Assembly (NCBI RefSeq): GCF_013407145.1
Contig: NZ_CP026993.1
Span: 744,001 to 808,000 of the forward strand
DNA: 64,000 bases
DNA from: Nitrosopumilus cobalaminigenes
GTDB taxonomy: Archaea > Thermoproteota > Nitrososphaeria > Nitrososphaerales > Nitrosopumilaceae
Reading direction: 5' to 3'
The notes beneath the pieces are model-generated. The model did no database searches. It had not been told where the DNA came from and saw only the letters and a list, made by a program, of their open reading frames with translations. Of this stretch, positions 43,494 through 52,469 are shown piece after piece (position 1 is the stretch's first letter; each line of letters begins with the position of its first letter). Both the position numbers and the translations under genes were made by a program.

Positions 43494-44069
43494 TTAATTG
43501 AATTTCTTTTTAGCAAATTTTGAAAGGCCTTGTTTTTGTAACTGATCTGATTCTTTCATAACTGAATTATGTTGATTTGATTTATGTAATTTTAATTTCT
43601 TTTTTAAATCTGGAAATTCATTTGCAAGAATTTTCATGGCGTAAATTCCAGCATTACCTGCTTTGTTTACTCCAACTGCAACGACTGGAGAACCAGAAGG
43701 CATTTCAGTTATAGACAATAATGAATCCAGCCCCCCAAATGCAGAAAATTTCTCAGTATCTGTTTTTTTATGATGTTTGTCATTGTATACCAAGATTGGT
43801 ACGCCAATTACAGGAATGGTTGTGTGTGATGCTATCATTCCAGGTAAATGTGCAGCTCCTCCGGCACCAGCTATGATAATTTTAAATCCCATTTTTTCAG
43901 CATGTTTTGCATATTCTGCTAATCTTGCAGGAGTTCTATGTGCAGATACGATTTGATCCTCATGTTTAATTTTATGCTCATCTAAAATTTCTGCTGCTCC
44001 CTGCATAATTCTACTATCAGAACTAGATCCCATAATGATTCCAACAAGTGGTTTTTTAGAATAGGCCAT
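43494..44069 (-). CDS. purE: N5-carboxyaminoimidazole ribonucleotide mutase (PurE)
   Basis: About 191 residues from the ATG at 44069 (upstream codons in the frame add a 24-residue, unlikely N-terminal extension). The PurE core reads GIIMGSSSDSRIM, VSAHRTPARL, GAGGAAHLPGM. It shifts the carboxylate on the N5-CAIR made by PurK. The C-terminal 30 residues form a basic tail absent from most homologues. Its start faces purK, which begins about 105 bases away. Confidence 0.9.
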   Translation of the reverse strand: MAYSKKPLVGIIMGSSSDSRIMQGAAEILDEHKIKHEDQIVSAHRTPARLAEYAKHAEKMGFKIIIAGAGGAAHLPGMIASHTTIPVIGVPILVYNDKHHKKTDTEKFSAFGGLDSLLSITEMPSGSPVVAVGVNKAGNAGIYAMKILANEFPDLKKKLKLHKSNQHNSVMKESDQLQKQGLSKFAKKKFN

Positions 44070-44175
44070 GATATTAGGAAAAACTAGAGAGTAATTAACA
44101 ATTCTATTACAAAAAATTAGATATATTTTGTATATCGACATTAGATTTTTTTAATCGAAAAATACACATTTGGCT

Positions 44176-45318
44176 ATGGGGAAAATTCTTGGCATTATTG
44201 GTGGAGGTCAATTAGGAATGATGATTGCAGAAGCTGCGAAAAAAATGCCTAATGAGATATCTGAAATTATCGTATTGGATCCTACTGAAAATTGTCCTGC
44301 AGCTCAAGTTGGTGCCACACAAATTATTGCAGATTTTAAAGATAAAGACGCAATAGTTGAACTCTCTGAAAAATCAGATATCATCACATATGAAATAGAG
44401 TCTGGAGATAGTGATATTTTAAAATCAGTTGAAAAAAATGCAGAAATTAACCCGTCCCCCGAAACATTAAGAATTATTCAAGACAAATATTTACAAAAAA
44501 CTTTTTTGAAGGAAAATAATATTCCCGTCCCAGATTTTGTTAAAATTGAAAATATTGAGGATGTCAAAAATACATTAAAAGAATATGGATATCCTGCACT
44601 ACTAAAAGCTAGAAGAGACGCATATGATGGTCGTGGGAACTACAAGATTGATTCTGAAGAGATGATTCAAGAGGCTTATGATTATTTTAAGGGACAAAAA
44701 TTATTGTTGGAGAAATTTGTTCCATTCAAAATGGAAGTCTCTGTAATAGCATCAAGAAATACAAAAGGTCAAATCAAAACATATCCACTAGTTGAAAATA
44801 TTCATGAAGAAAACATATTGCGTGAAACTATAGCTCCTGCAAGAGTTTCAGAAGAAATTACCAAAAAAGCAGAACTTATTGCAGAAAAGACCATGGCCGT
44901 ACTAAAAGGTGCAGGAATATTTGGAATTGAGATGTTTGTAACCCAAGATGATTCTATAGTGATTAATGAAATTGCCCCACGTGTTCACAACTCTGGTCAT
45001 CATTCACTACAATCAAGTGAAACATCACAATTTGAGCAACATCTCAGAGCAATTTTGGGTTTAGAATTAGGCAGTACCAAATTAATTCACAATACAATAA
45101 TGTACAATATACTTGGCTCAAAAGAATTTCAAGGGGAGTACAAACCACTAGAAATTTCTGATGAGGGTGTATTTTTGAAAATGTATGGAAAAAAAGTTTC
45201 AAAACCTCTAAGAAAATTAGGCCATTTCAACCTAGTAGGAAGTAAGGGTGAATCAATTGCGCAGTTGATTGAAAAACTAAACACCCTCAAAGATAGGGCA
45301 GCAGTACAATCAATCTGA
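44176..45318 (+). CDS. purK: 5-(carboxyamino)imidazole ribonucleotide synthase (PurK)
   Basis: About 380 residues from the ATG at 44176 (a TTG six bases upstream is possible). ATP-grasp features include GIIGGGQLGMM, KARRDAYDGRGN and EIAPRVHNSGHHS. PurK carboxylates aminoimidazole ribotide using ATP and bicarbonate; PurE uses its product. The two genes are divergent, sharing a short promoter region. Confidence 0.92.
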   Translation: MGKILGIIGGGQLGMMIAEAAKKMPNEISEIIVLDPTENCPAAQVGATQIIADFKDKDAIVELSEKSDIITYEIESGDSDILKSVEKNAEINPSPETLRIIQDKYLQKTFLKENNIPVPDFVKIENIEDVKNTLKEYGYPALLKARRDAYDGRGNYKIDSEEMIQEAYDYFKGQKLLLEKFVPFKMEVSVIASRNTKGQIKTYPLVENIHEENILRETIAPARVSEEITKKAELIAEKTMAVLKGAGIFGIEMFVTQDDSIVINEIAPRVHNSGHHSLQSSETSQFEQHLRAILGLELGSTKLIHNTIMYNILGSKEFQGEYKPLEISDEGVFLKMYGKKVSKPLRKLGHFNLVGSKGESIAQLIEKLNTLKDRAAVQSI

Positions 45319-45352
45319 TTAAGTTTATTAATTGTGAAAAATTCATTTTGGT

Positions 45353-45742
45353 ATGGCATTAACTGTTTCATTAATTCTTGCTGGAATAGCAATTGGATTG
45401 CTTTCACTTTATGCTGCAGATGTAGCAGTTGCAATGTCTTCAGATAGTGATCATGGATTTTTGCCTCTTGATCATATGCAAAGAGGTATGGGTCTTGGTG
45501 GACCTGCATTGATATTACCAATAATTGCATTTTTCATATCTAGAAAAGAACCTTCAAAGGGATTGGGAATTATGATAATCATTTCAGGGATTTTGATCAT
45601 TCTAGGTGGAGTTGTAGTTTTAGCAAATCCTGCTCCTGCTGCAGAAACTTCAGATAGAGATCCAATGGCCTCAATGGCAATGATGTTTGTTCCAGCTGCA
45701 ATCCAATTAGCATTAGGCGGCATCAAAATTTCAAAATCATAA
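45353..45742 (+). CDS. Small four-helix membrane protein
   Basis: A 129-residue hydrophobic protein with four predicted membrane helices (about 4-30, 48-62, 70-92, 105-125), including LILAGIAIGLLSLYAADV and IMIIISGILIILGGVVVL. A short loop with MSSDSDHGFLPLDH carries charge. No catalytic motif visible. It follows purK by 34 bases. Function unknown. Confidence 0.6.
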   Translation: MALTVSLILAGIAIGLLSLYAADVAVAMSSDSDHGFLPLDHMQRGMGLGGPALILPIIAFFISRKEPSKGLGIMIIISGILIILGGVVVLANPAPAAETSDRDPMASMAMMFVPAAIQLALGGIKISKS

Positions 45743-45753
45743 ATAAAAATACC

Positions 45754-45888
45754 ATGCCTATTTGTGCAAAATGTGAAAATGATGTGAATAAAGTATATGA
45801 TTGTGATCATACAGATTATTTAGATTACTGTAAAGAATGCTATACAGAGTTACATTACAATATAACAGAAGAAGGTAAAACATCATGA
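45754..45888 (+). CDS. 44-residue zinc microprotein, first of a tandem pair
   Basis: Starts MPICAKCENDV; contains CAKC and later CKECYTELHYN. The Cys pairs (CxxC, CxxC) fit a zinc knuckle. It is 11 bases after the membrane gene and its stop overlaps the next start (ATGA). Its C-terminal half strongly resembles the following gene's product. Confidence 0.65.
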   Translation: MPICAKCENDVNKVYDCDHTDYLDYCKECYTELHYNITEEGKTS

Positions 45889-45974
45889 AAAAACTAACTT
45901 TAGATTTCCCATATTGTCCTGAATGTTATACTGAATTACATTACTACGTTAGCGATACAACTGAGAATGAATGA
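45885..45974 (+). CDS. 29-residue microprotein, paralogue of the preceding one
   Basis: Product MKKLTLDFPYCPECYTELHY... shares C-x-E-C-Y-T-E-L-H-Y with the preceding protein. Overlaps of four bases on both sides make it almost certain that it is translated. Two Cys are too few for a zinc site alone, so it may dimerise. Confidence 0.6.
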   Translation: MKKLTLDFPYCPECYTELHYYVSDTTENE

Positions 45975-46225
45975 TCATGTTAACTGAGAAAGAAATTGCC
46001 ATTTACGCTTTAGGAAAAACAGAAGGAGTTCACTCTATAGCTGAAACCCTTGGAAAAGGACTAGATGATGAAAAATATATTGAATCTTGGAATAAAACAA
46101 TGAAATTACTTGGTATTGAGATGCCATTAAAAGATCTTGAAAAAATCTATAACGAGTTTGCAAAAAAGATGGAAGATCTAGTAGATTATGAAAACATAAA
46201 ACCTGAAAAATCTACCACAAAATAG
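45971..46225 (+). CDS. Small helical protein in the microprotein operon
   Basis: An 84-residue, charged and helical protein (ALGKTEGVHSIAETLGKG; LEKIYNEFAKKMEDLVD). The start overlaps the previous gene's stop. The nucleotidyltransferase gene starts one base after its stop. Co-transcribed with both. Function unknown. Confidence 0.6.
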   Translation: MIMLTEKEIAIYALGKTEGVHSIAETLGKGLDDEKYIESWNKTMKLLGIEMPLKDLEKIYNEFAKKMEDLVDYENIKPEKSTTK

Positions 46226-46894
46226 ATGAAAGCAATAATTTTAGCTGGTGGTAGGGGTAAAAGACTAAGACCCATTACAGATTATGTTCCAAAACCCCTT
46301 GTCCCAATTAAAAATATACCAATAATTGAATGGCAGTTAAGATATCTTAAAAAATATGGAATCAACGAAGTAATAATTTGTACTGGATACAAACAAGAAA
46401 TGATTGAAAATTATCTAGATACAAAAAAAATTGGAATAAAAATTAATTATTCAATTGAAAAAACACCACTAGGTACTGGTGGTGCAATCAAGAAAGCTGC
46501 AAAAATGATCAAAGACAAGACATTTTTTGTAATTAATGGAGATACAATAACAAATATTGATTTGAAGAAATTATCTAAAACAGACAATGCTATAGCTGCA
46601 GTGGAATTACGAACTAAATTTGGAATTTTAGAAACAGATGAGGATAAAATTACAAAATTCAAAGAAAAAAAAGAAATTTCGGATTTGTGGATGAATGCAG
46701 GAATTTATCATCTAGAATCAAAAATTATCAAAGATTTGCCGATAAAAGGAGATATTGAAAAAACAGTCTTTCCAGATTATGCAAATAAGGGAAAACTTCA
46801 TCTTGTAAAATTCAAAAATGTGAAATGGTATTCAGTTGATTCATTCAAAGATATGGAAGAATGCTCTTTAGAAGTAGAGAAAATAATAAAATAG
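46226..46894 (+). CDS. Sugar-1-phosphate nucleotidyltransferase
   Basis: A 222-residue nucleotidyltransferase with the GGRGKRLRP signature at residues 8-17 (LAGGRGKRLRPIT), the substrate region PKPLVPI and the catalytic aspartate in NGDTIT. It makes a nucleotide sugar (GDP-mannose, UDP- or dTDP-glucose type) for glycosylation or surface polysaccharide. It is shorter than those with a C-terminal beta-helix. The specific sugar cannot be read. Confidence 0.85.
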   Translation: MKAIILAGGRGKRLRPITDYVPKPLVPIKNIPIIEWQLRYLKKYGINEVIICTGYKQEMIENYLDTKKIGIKINYSIEKTPLGTGGAIKKAAKMIKDKTFFVINGDTITNIDLKKLSKTDNAIAAVELRTKFGILETDEDKITKFKEKKEISDLWMNAGIYHLESKIIKDLPIKGDIEKTVFPDYANKGKLHLVKFKNVKWYSVDSFKDMEECSLEVEKIIK

Positions 46895-46905
46895 ATTTTT
46901 AAAAT

Positions 46906-47052
46906 TTATGCGCCTGTACGGTGCAAAGTCACCATACAATATGCTATTTCTTCAACAAATGATTCGTCTTTGCTAACTGATGCATACTTTGTGGCATCAT
47001 CCCAAAATGATGGTTTTTCCGCATGTTTTTCTGAGAATAATTGTAAACTCAT
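46906..47052 (-). CDS. 48-residue protein of unknown function
   Basis: Starts MSLQLFSEKHAEKPSFWDD and ends MVTLHRTGA. Acidic, helical; one Cys. The clean start with nothing else coding in the 260-base gap suggests a real gene, but support is weak. It opposes the LLM gene. Confidence 0.4.
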   Translation of the reverse strand: MSLQLFSEKHAEKPSFWDDATKYASVSKDESFVEEIAYCMVTLHRTGA

Positions 47053-47152
47053 GATTGTATTTGTGATCTGATCTGATAATCTTCAGCCTCAATCAAAATT
47101 AACCTATTACTAAAACAGATACACTAGAATATCCAAAAGTCATACTAAATTC

Positions 47153-48118
47153 ATGCGTGTTGCCTGTAGTTTAGGATCATTACTCACGATTGATGAGGTG
47201 ATACAATGCTCTGAAATCATATCAAACACAAAAATAGACACTATCTGGGTGCCTGAAACATGGGGTATGGAGAACTTTTCTATGCTTGGGGCAGTTTCTG
47301 CAAAAACCCGTACTCAAAAAATAGGCTCATCCATAATCAACATCTATTCTAGAAGTCCATCAACTATTGCCATGGGGGCAGCCACAATTGACACATTATC
47401 AAATGGACGATTGATTTTAGGATTAGGCACAAGTAGTATTCCAATTGTAGAATCATTTCACGGAAACAAATTTGAAAAACCAGTACAAAGAATGAAAGAG
47501 TATGTGGAAATAATCCGCCTAGCATTATCAGGTAAACAAATCAAATATGATGGAGAGATTTTCAAACTAAATAATTTCACATTATTGATAAAACCAAAAA
47601 GAAATGAAATTCCAATCTATGTTGCAGCAATAAACAAAAAAATGGTAGATTTAGCTTGGAGTATTGGAGATGGAGTAATTTTCTATCTACGACCTCTTAA
47701 AGAAATGAAAGAAACAATATCTAAAATGCAATCAAAGAAAAAGATAGACGTTACATGTCAGTTGATAACGTGTGTTTCAGAAAATCCAGATGATGCAATT
47801 CAACGAGCTAAAAAGACAATAGCATTCTATGTTTCAGTTGGTGAAATATATCGTAAATTTTTGGCAAATAATGGATATTCGTCTGAAACAGAAAATATTT
47901 TTGAAGAATTTAAAAAATCTGGATTTAAATCAAATCATGAACTAGTTACAGATTCTATGCTACAATCCCTATCCATTTGTGGCACACCAAATGAATGTAA
48001 ACAACAACTTGACAATTTTATAAACGCCGGAATTGATCAACCAATTTTACAATTTAACCCAATTGGAAAAACATCAGATTCTTTTCAATTATTTAAAAAA
48101 ACATTTTTGGATGAATGA
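47153..48118 (+). CDS. LLM-class F420-dependent oxidoreductase
   Basis: A 321-residue TIM-barrel protein of the luciferase-like family (IDTIWVPETWGMENFSMLG, GRLILGLGTSSIPIVESF). This family in archaea typically uses F420, as in methylenetetrahydromethanopterin reductase. It ends overlapping the thiolase start, so they form an operon with the DUF35 gene. Substrate unknown. Confidence 0.82.
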   Translation: MRVACSLGSLLTIDEVIQCSEIISNTKIDTIWVPETWGMENFSMLGAVSAKTRTQKIGSSIINIYSRSPSTIAMGAATIDTLSNGRLILGLGTSSIPIVESFHGNKFEKPVQRMKEYVEIIRLALSGKQIKYDGEIFKLNNFTLLIKPKRNEIPIYVAAINKKMVDLAWSIGDGVIFYLRPLKEMKETISKMQSKKKIDVTCQLITCVSENPDDAIQRAKKTIAFYVSVGEIYRKFLANNGYSSETENIFEEFKKSGFKSNHELVTDSMLQSLSICGTPNECKQQLDNFINAGIDQPILQFNPIGKTSDSFQLFKKTFLDE

Positions 48119-48119
48119 C

Positions 48120-49229
48120 ATGAACAAAGTAGGAATAATTGGTTATGGGATTACGCCGTTTTCCAAAGATGATCAAAAAATTGAAACAGTTATGCTCAAT
48201 TCAACAAAAGAACTTTTCAAGACTAATCCTCAAATTGATAGGAAAGATATTGACGCAGTTTTAGTATCTACTAATAATAATTCAAAATATCTCTCCCCTG
48301 TTTTGTCTGAGATGGCAGGAATTCAACCAAACATCTCCCACACCATAGAAAGTCTATGTAATTCAGGCACAAATTCTATTGTTTCAGCCTATTCCTACAT
48401 AGCATCAGGATTGGCAGATATTGTGCTGATTTCAGGAGCTGAAAGATATGATAGCCCAGGACAAATTTTAGAATGGGACAACTCCAGAGGAGAATACAAA
48501 CACCCCATATTTTGGGCATCCATATTTGCAAAATCATACAAACGAGAATATTCAATTTCTGACGAAGAGTTAGCAGTAGTATCTGTCAAAAACCACAAAC
48601 ATGCAAAAGAAAATCCCAACGCCATGTCAAATAAAACATATTCAATAGAGGAGGTATTAAATTCTAAAAAATTAACAGATGATCTAAAATTACTAGATTG
48701 TTCAAGACCTTGTACTGGAAGTGCATCCATAATACTTGGTTCAGAAGATAAAGTAAAGCAACTATCTGAAAACCCAGTTTGGATTGCAGGGATTGGTCAA
48801 AAAACAATTTCAGCAGGATTTACAAAAAATATTTCATTTAGTTCTATGGAGTCTACAAAACTTGCAGGTCAATCAGCATTAAAAATGGCTGATAAAAAAA
48901 TTGAAAATATTGATGTTGCTGAAGTTCATGATGCATTTTCTGTTTGTGAACCTATGGCACTAGAATCTTTAGGATTTGCAATGGATGGTAAAGGAACTAA
49001 CATGGTTAAAGAATTACACGAGACAAATAATTTTAAAATAAATCCTAGAGGAGGGTTAATTGGTTCAGGACACCCTTTAGGAGCTACAGGAATTGCACAA
49101 ACTATTGAAATAACTCAACAACTTCAAACAAAAGCAGGTAATAGGCAAATAGAAAATCCACAAGTTGGATTGATTCACAACATGTCAGCTGCTGCAACTT
49201 CTTCAACCGTGTTGGTATTAGAAAAATGA
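48120..49229 (+). CDS. Thiolase-superfamily acyltransferase (acetoacetyl-CoA thiolase-like)
   Basis: About 369 residues from ATG 48120 (or 372 from ATG 48111). The active-site Cys is in ESLCNSGTNS near residue 80 and the HxxF/GHPLGATG pattern is seen as RGGLIGSGHPLGATGIAQ. Archaeal thiolases of this type form a complex with a DUF35 protein, which is encoded next. It could make acetoacetyl-CoA for the mevalonate route or act in the hydroxybutyrate cycle; not decided by sequence. Confidence 0.83.
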   Translation: MNKVGIIGYGITPFSKDDQKIETVMLNSTKELFKTNPQIDRKDIDAVLVSTNNNSKYLSPVLSEMAGIQPNISHTIESLCNSGTNSIVSAYSYIASGLADIVLISGAERYDSPGQILEWDNSRGEYKHPIFWASIFAKSYKREYSISDEELAVVSVKNHKHAKENPNAMSNKTYSIEEVLNSKKLTDDLKLLDCSRPCTGSASIILGSEDKVKQLSENPVWIAGIGQKTISAGFTKNISFSSMESTKLAGQSALKMADKKIENIDVAEVHDAFSVCEPMALESLGFAMDGKGTNMVKELHETNNFKINPRGGLIGSGHPLGATGIAQTIEITQQLQTKAGNRQIENPQVGLIHNMSAAATSSTVLVLEK

Positions 49230-49534
49230 GTTTTGAATCTAAATTAAATGAAGGCAAATTTTGCATTCCAGAATGTGTTGAATGTAAAAAAATCGTGTGG
49301 CCTCCATCAGATACTTGTAATCATTGTTTTGGTAATGTTCATCTAAAAGAAGGGGATTTTGAAGGTAAAATAATGGAATTTTCAAGGCAAAATGAACAAT
49401 ATTTCTGTATGGTTGAATTTGAAAATACTATCAGAATAATGGCCAATATTTTAGAACCTCCTGAAATTGGAAAAAGAGTAAAAATTTCAAAATGTGGAAT
49501 TGTTAATGGAAATTATTCTTTTCAGGTTATTTGA
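49226..49534 (+). CDS. DUF35 zinc-ribbon/OB-fold partner of the thiolase
   Basis: A 102-residue protein. A zinc ribbon (CVECKKIVWPPSDTCNHC) precedes an OB-like part (EGKIMEFSRQNEQYF). In archaeal thiolase complexes this partner binds the acyl-CoA near the active site. It overlaps the thiolase gene by four bases and converges with the methyltransferase gene with an eight-base overlap. Confidence 0.85.
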   Translation: MSFESKLNEGKFCIPECVECKKIVWPPSDTCNHCFGNVHLKEGDFEGKIMEFSRQNEQYFCMVEFENTIRIMANILEPPEIGKRVKISKCGIVNGNYSFQVI

Positions 49535-50354
49535 ATTCTGTAAAAATGTAAGGAGTTTCAACATTCTGATCAAAAGTCCAAATTGTAGGTAATGAAACAG
49601 TATCAATTACTTTTAGATTATGTTTTTCAATTAATGTACTCCATCCTCCGTTTTCCAAATTACCTGATAGTTGACGTTTGGTGTTAGTTCCTGCAAAAAC
49701 TATTGCAGTGTCATTTCTCAAATTTTCAATAGAATTTATCCTATCGATAATACTAGTAGCTAATACATCTCCCCCCATTTGAGCTAGACCACCAATAAAA
49801 AATACAGGTTTTTTTAGATTTAATGTAGAATAATCAAATTCCAATGCATCATGACAAATGGGATTAAAATTTTGATCAGTGGATGAACTAATTATTTTTT
49901 GTAAATCAACTAAAACATCATCAATTTCAATACTATGGGAATTCATACCAATGGCACTTCCACAAAATGCAATGCGTCCATCACCAGAACCAATATCTAC
50001 TAATTCTAAATATCCTATTTTTTTTGCAATACTTGCCATTAAAAATGCAGACATAATCCATGTAGGATAAAATGGTTGGCAGCTTGAACCGTGTTTGATA
50101 CTGTTTAACCAGTATTCGTTAATATCCCCCTCATAGACAGTACATAAAATACCGTCTATCTCTTCTTCAAAATGATTAAAGTAGATGGGATTTTTTAGCG
50201 CAAAATCATGAAGAGAAACTAAATCTATTGTGTCTATAGGGAATTTGTCGGATGTAGATGTTGGAATTACCTCCTGAATGTGAGCATTTCCAGAGTAATT
50301 TTTTGCAAAAATTTGTTTCGTTGAGACTAAATTTTTTACAAGATCATCAAACAT
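49527..50354 (-). CDS. Class I SAM-dependent methyltransferase-like protein
   Basis: A 275-residue protein. Motif I LVDIGSGDGRIAF near residue 120, an acidic residue (HSIEIDD) after it and a motif IV-like DALEF near 165 fit a Rossmann methyltransferase. The N-terminal 90 residues have no clear domain. Substrate unknown. It ends eight bases inside the DUF35 gene. Confidence 0.7.
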   Translation of the reverse strand: MFDDLVKNLVSTKQIFAKNYSGNAHIQEVIPTSTSDKFPIDTIDLVSLHDFALKNPIYFNHFEEEIDGILCTVYEGDINEYWLNSIKHGSSCQPFYPTWIMSAFLMASIAKKIGYLELVDIGSGDGRIAFCGSAIGMNSHSIEIDDVLVDLQKIISSSTDQNFNPICHDALEFDYSTLNLKKPVFFIGGLAQMGGDVLATSIIDRINSIENLRNDTAIVFAGTNTKRQLSGNLENGGWSTLIEKHNLKVIDTVSLPTIWTFDQNVETPYIFTEFK

Positions 50355-50395
50355 AATTTTGGTACATTTTCAGGGTTTGATAAACTCATTGTATT

Positions 50396-50599
50396 CTAAG
50401 ATTTTTTAGCAGTCAAAAATGCTATTTCTTGTTCTATTTTTTTTAATTCTTCAATGGTGTTTTTTTGCAACTCTTGAATTTTTTCAATTTCTTTTTCTGT
50501 AGGATCCATCAATAATTCAAAATCAAGATTCTTTAACATACTAAGATTCATGTCTCTTTGTTCAAAGAGCTTTTCAATAATAATATCCTCAGATGACAT
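50396..50599 (-). CDS. Small coiled-coil protein
   Basis: A 67-residue charged helical protein (FEQRDMNLSMLKNLDFELL, EIEKIQELQKNTIEELKKIEQE), probably a coiled-coil hairpin. Transcribed 42 bases upstream of the methyltransferase gene. No family recognised. Confidence 0.5.
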   Translation of the reverse strand: MSSEDIIIEKLFEQRDMNLSMLKNLDFELLMDPTEKEIEKIQELQKNTIEELKKIEQEIAFLTAKKS

Positions 50600-50716
50600 A
50601 ATTGATATTTGATATTAACAGTTTAAAAGATTCAGAAAATCAATATGACTCACATCTAAGATTTCTTTGAGTTATTATGTAATTACCTCCTCTACTATAC
50701 TAAATAGAAGTAAAAC

Positions 50717-51289
50717 ATGGTATTGAGACATAAACGCCCATCATTTACAATTACAAAACAAAAGACTGGTGAAAAATCCATACTGAATAATCAAAAAGCT
50801 GCTAGAACTCGAAGACAGAGAGGATATCAATGGGAAGATACCATAGTTAAGAGATTCAAAAGTACTTCAGATTGGAAAGCTTTCAGATTAGGATCACCAA
50901 GTATTGCATTACCTGATGTTTTAGCTGTTAATACCACCAACAGCACGATATTCACAATTGAAGCAAAATCAGGCACAAGTACATCTTTACCAGTACCTGC
51001 AGATCAAATTGAACGATGCTTGGATTGGATTAAAACATTTGATATTTACAAAAAAAGAAATGTCTTGTTGGCATTCAAATTCCTTTCAAAGAAAAGAATA
51101 GGGGTTGGAGAGTATGAAAGTCGAGAATTACGAGAATATTTCAAAATTTGGGATGAATCTCTAGAAATTACTGACTGTGTATGTACCTATGAGGGTAAAT
51201 TTTTTGCAAAAATAGATGGAACTAGAAAAGAGCTTTTTCTAAAAGAATGTAAAATGCCATTTAAAACAAAACAAAGAACTAGTGCCTAA
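50717..51289 (+). CDS. PD-(D/E)XK nuclease, Holliday-junction resolvase (Hjc)-like
   Basis: A 190-residue protein. Active-site residues are visible as Glu40 (RGYQWEDTIV), Asp67 (ALPDVLAV), Glu82 and Lys84 (TIEAKSG), with spacings close to those of archaeal Hjc. The first 35 residues are basic and flexible. Hjc resolves four-way junctions by symmetric nicking. The family also includes restriction-like enzymes, so the substrate is inferred. Confidence 0.72.
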   Translation: MVLRHKRPSFTITKQKTGEKSILNNQKAARTRRQRGYQWEDTIVKRFKSTSDWKAFRLGSPSIALPDVLAVNTTNSTIFTIEAKSGTSTSLPVPADQIERCLDWIKTFDIYKKRNVLLAFKFLSKKRIGVGEYESRELREYFKIWDESLEITDCVCTYEGKFFAKIDGTRKELFLKECKMPFKTKQRTSA

Positions 51290-51324
51290 CATGAAAATAT
51301 CTTCAAATCGTTTTTAAGGATAAG

Positions 51325-51789
51325 ATGTCAAGTAAGTATATGTCTGAAGATAACATCAATACAGAATCATCTGACAAGATTACTGAATCCTTACTTGAAA
51401 CAGTATCAGATGCAGAAGTAAATTCAAGAATTAGTTTTGAGGAATTTACTGATGAAAGAGCACTAATCAGTCATGATGCATTTGGTAAAAAACAGATGAA
51501 GATCAAAGTGTTAGAGGTTTCAGATGAAAACCCAGTATTGAAATGGAAATTTGGAGATCGTGTGAAAGTTACAAAAATCATGGTTACAATCAAACATCTT
51601 ACTACTCAACAAGTTGAAGAGGCAGAATTTGATATTGAAGCAATTGAACGAGAATTAGCTGAAAAAAGACACTACTCATCCACAAACCGATGGATACCTG
51701 CTGAAGATATTAAAAATGGCTATGTTGTAGGTTCAAAACACACTAGATTGATCAGTGATGCCTCAGCATTAGACTACATAATGTTTTGA
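51325..51789 (+). CDS. Protein of unknown function with beta-rich core
   Basis: A 154-residue protein starting with an acidic disordered region of about 35 residues, then a beta-rich domain (MKIKVLEVSDENPVLKWKF, VKVTKIMVTIKH). The C-terminus is GYVVGSKHTRLISDASALDYIM. No signal or membrane span. It follows the nuclease by 35 bases. Confidence 0.55.
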   Translation: MSSKYMSEDNINTESSDKITESLLETVSDAEVNSRISFEEFTDERALISHDAFGKKQMKIKVLEVSDENPVLKWKFGDRVKVTKIMVTIKHLTTQQVEEAEFDIEAIERELAEKRHYSSTNRWIPAEDIKNGYVVGSKHTRLISDASALDYIMF

Positions 51790-51859
51790 GCATTACAACA
51801 TACAATATAATTAATTTTTAGCTGAAAACATTATAAACTAAAGATTTTGAAAAAGCATT

Positions 51860-52171
51860 ATGAGTTCAAAAGAATTTGACGTAAATGGAACCGATTACAA
51901 AATAGTAATCACAGAGCAAGTAATTGGCCATGTAAATAACCTCAAAAATCTTTACAATGCAGCATATGAAGATCCTGAAAGTTTTGAAGATGTTAGTTCT
52001 GAAATTTCCAATACTATCAATGAAATTGCTAGTACCGTTGAACCGGAAGCTGAAGATAGTGATTTAGATGGATTAATTCAAGAGATAATCAAAGCAGTAG
52101 ACAGTAAAGCAGAAGAAATCAAAAAAGAGCTTGAAGGCAAACCTGCAAAAAAGACAAAATCTAAAAAATAA
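51860..52171 (+). CDS. Acidic soluble protein of unknown function
   Basis: A 103-residue protein that is acidic and predicted helical, ending in a basic KPAKKTKSKK tail. The segment VIGHVNNLKNLYNAAY stands out. No family recognised. Its stop is 70 bases before a Cys-rich microprotein gene on the same strand. Confidence 0.55.
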   Translation: MSSKEFDVNGTDYKIVITEQVIGHVNNLKNLYNAAYEDPESFEDVSSEISNTINEIASTVEPEAEDSDLDGLIQEIIKAVDSKAEEIKKELEGKPAKKTKSKK

Positions 52172-52240
52172 TCCTATTTTGACCTTAAACTCATAAAAAA
52201 TTAGTGCATAAATTATATTCGAAATGTATCAATCATTATC

Positions 52241-52357
52241 ATGTCAAGTAGCTGTGAATGCGGTATTTGTGGTCATCATAATGAATCAGAATGTTTGCAA
52301 AAAGAATGTAAATGTTGTTTAAATTTTCATGAAAGATCTGGGCCAAAACGAAAATAA
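52241..52357 (+). CDS. 38-residue Cys-rich microprotein
   Basis: Product MSSSCECGICGHHNESECLQ..., then ECKCCLNF. Seven Cys and several His in 38 residues imply zinc or another metal. Its 3' end faces a similar Cys-rich gene on the other strand at 52368-52469. Confidence 0.6.
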   Translation: MSSSCECGICGHHNESECLQKECKCCLNFHERSGPKRK

Positions 52358-52367
52358 GTATTTCAAA

Positions 52368-52469
52368 TTAATTCTTAAAACAACTACATTTTTTTGACAT
52401 GTGTCTATTACATCCAAAAATTTTGTGATCACGGCATCCACACAGAATACATTTTTTTTCTTCAGTCAT
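52368..52469 (-). CDS. 33-residue Cys-rich microprotein coupled to the upstream gene
   Basis: Product MTEEKKCILCGCRDHKIFGC..., then KKCSCFKN; six Cys. Its ATG overlaps the TGA of the gene at 52466-52840 (ATGA), which supports translation. It resembles the convergent 38-residue protein in Cys and His order. Confidence 0.6.
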   Translation of the reverse strand: MTEEKKCILCGCRDHKIFGCNRHMSKKCSCFKN

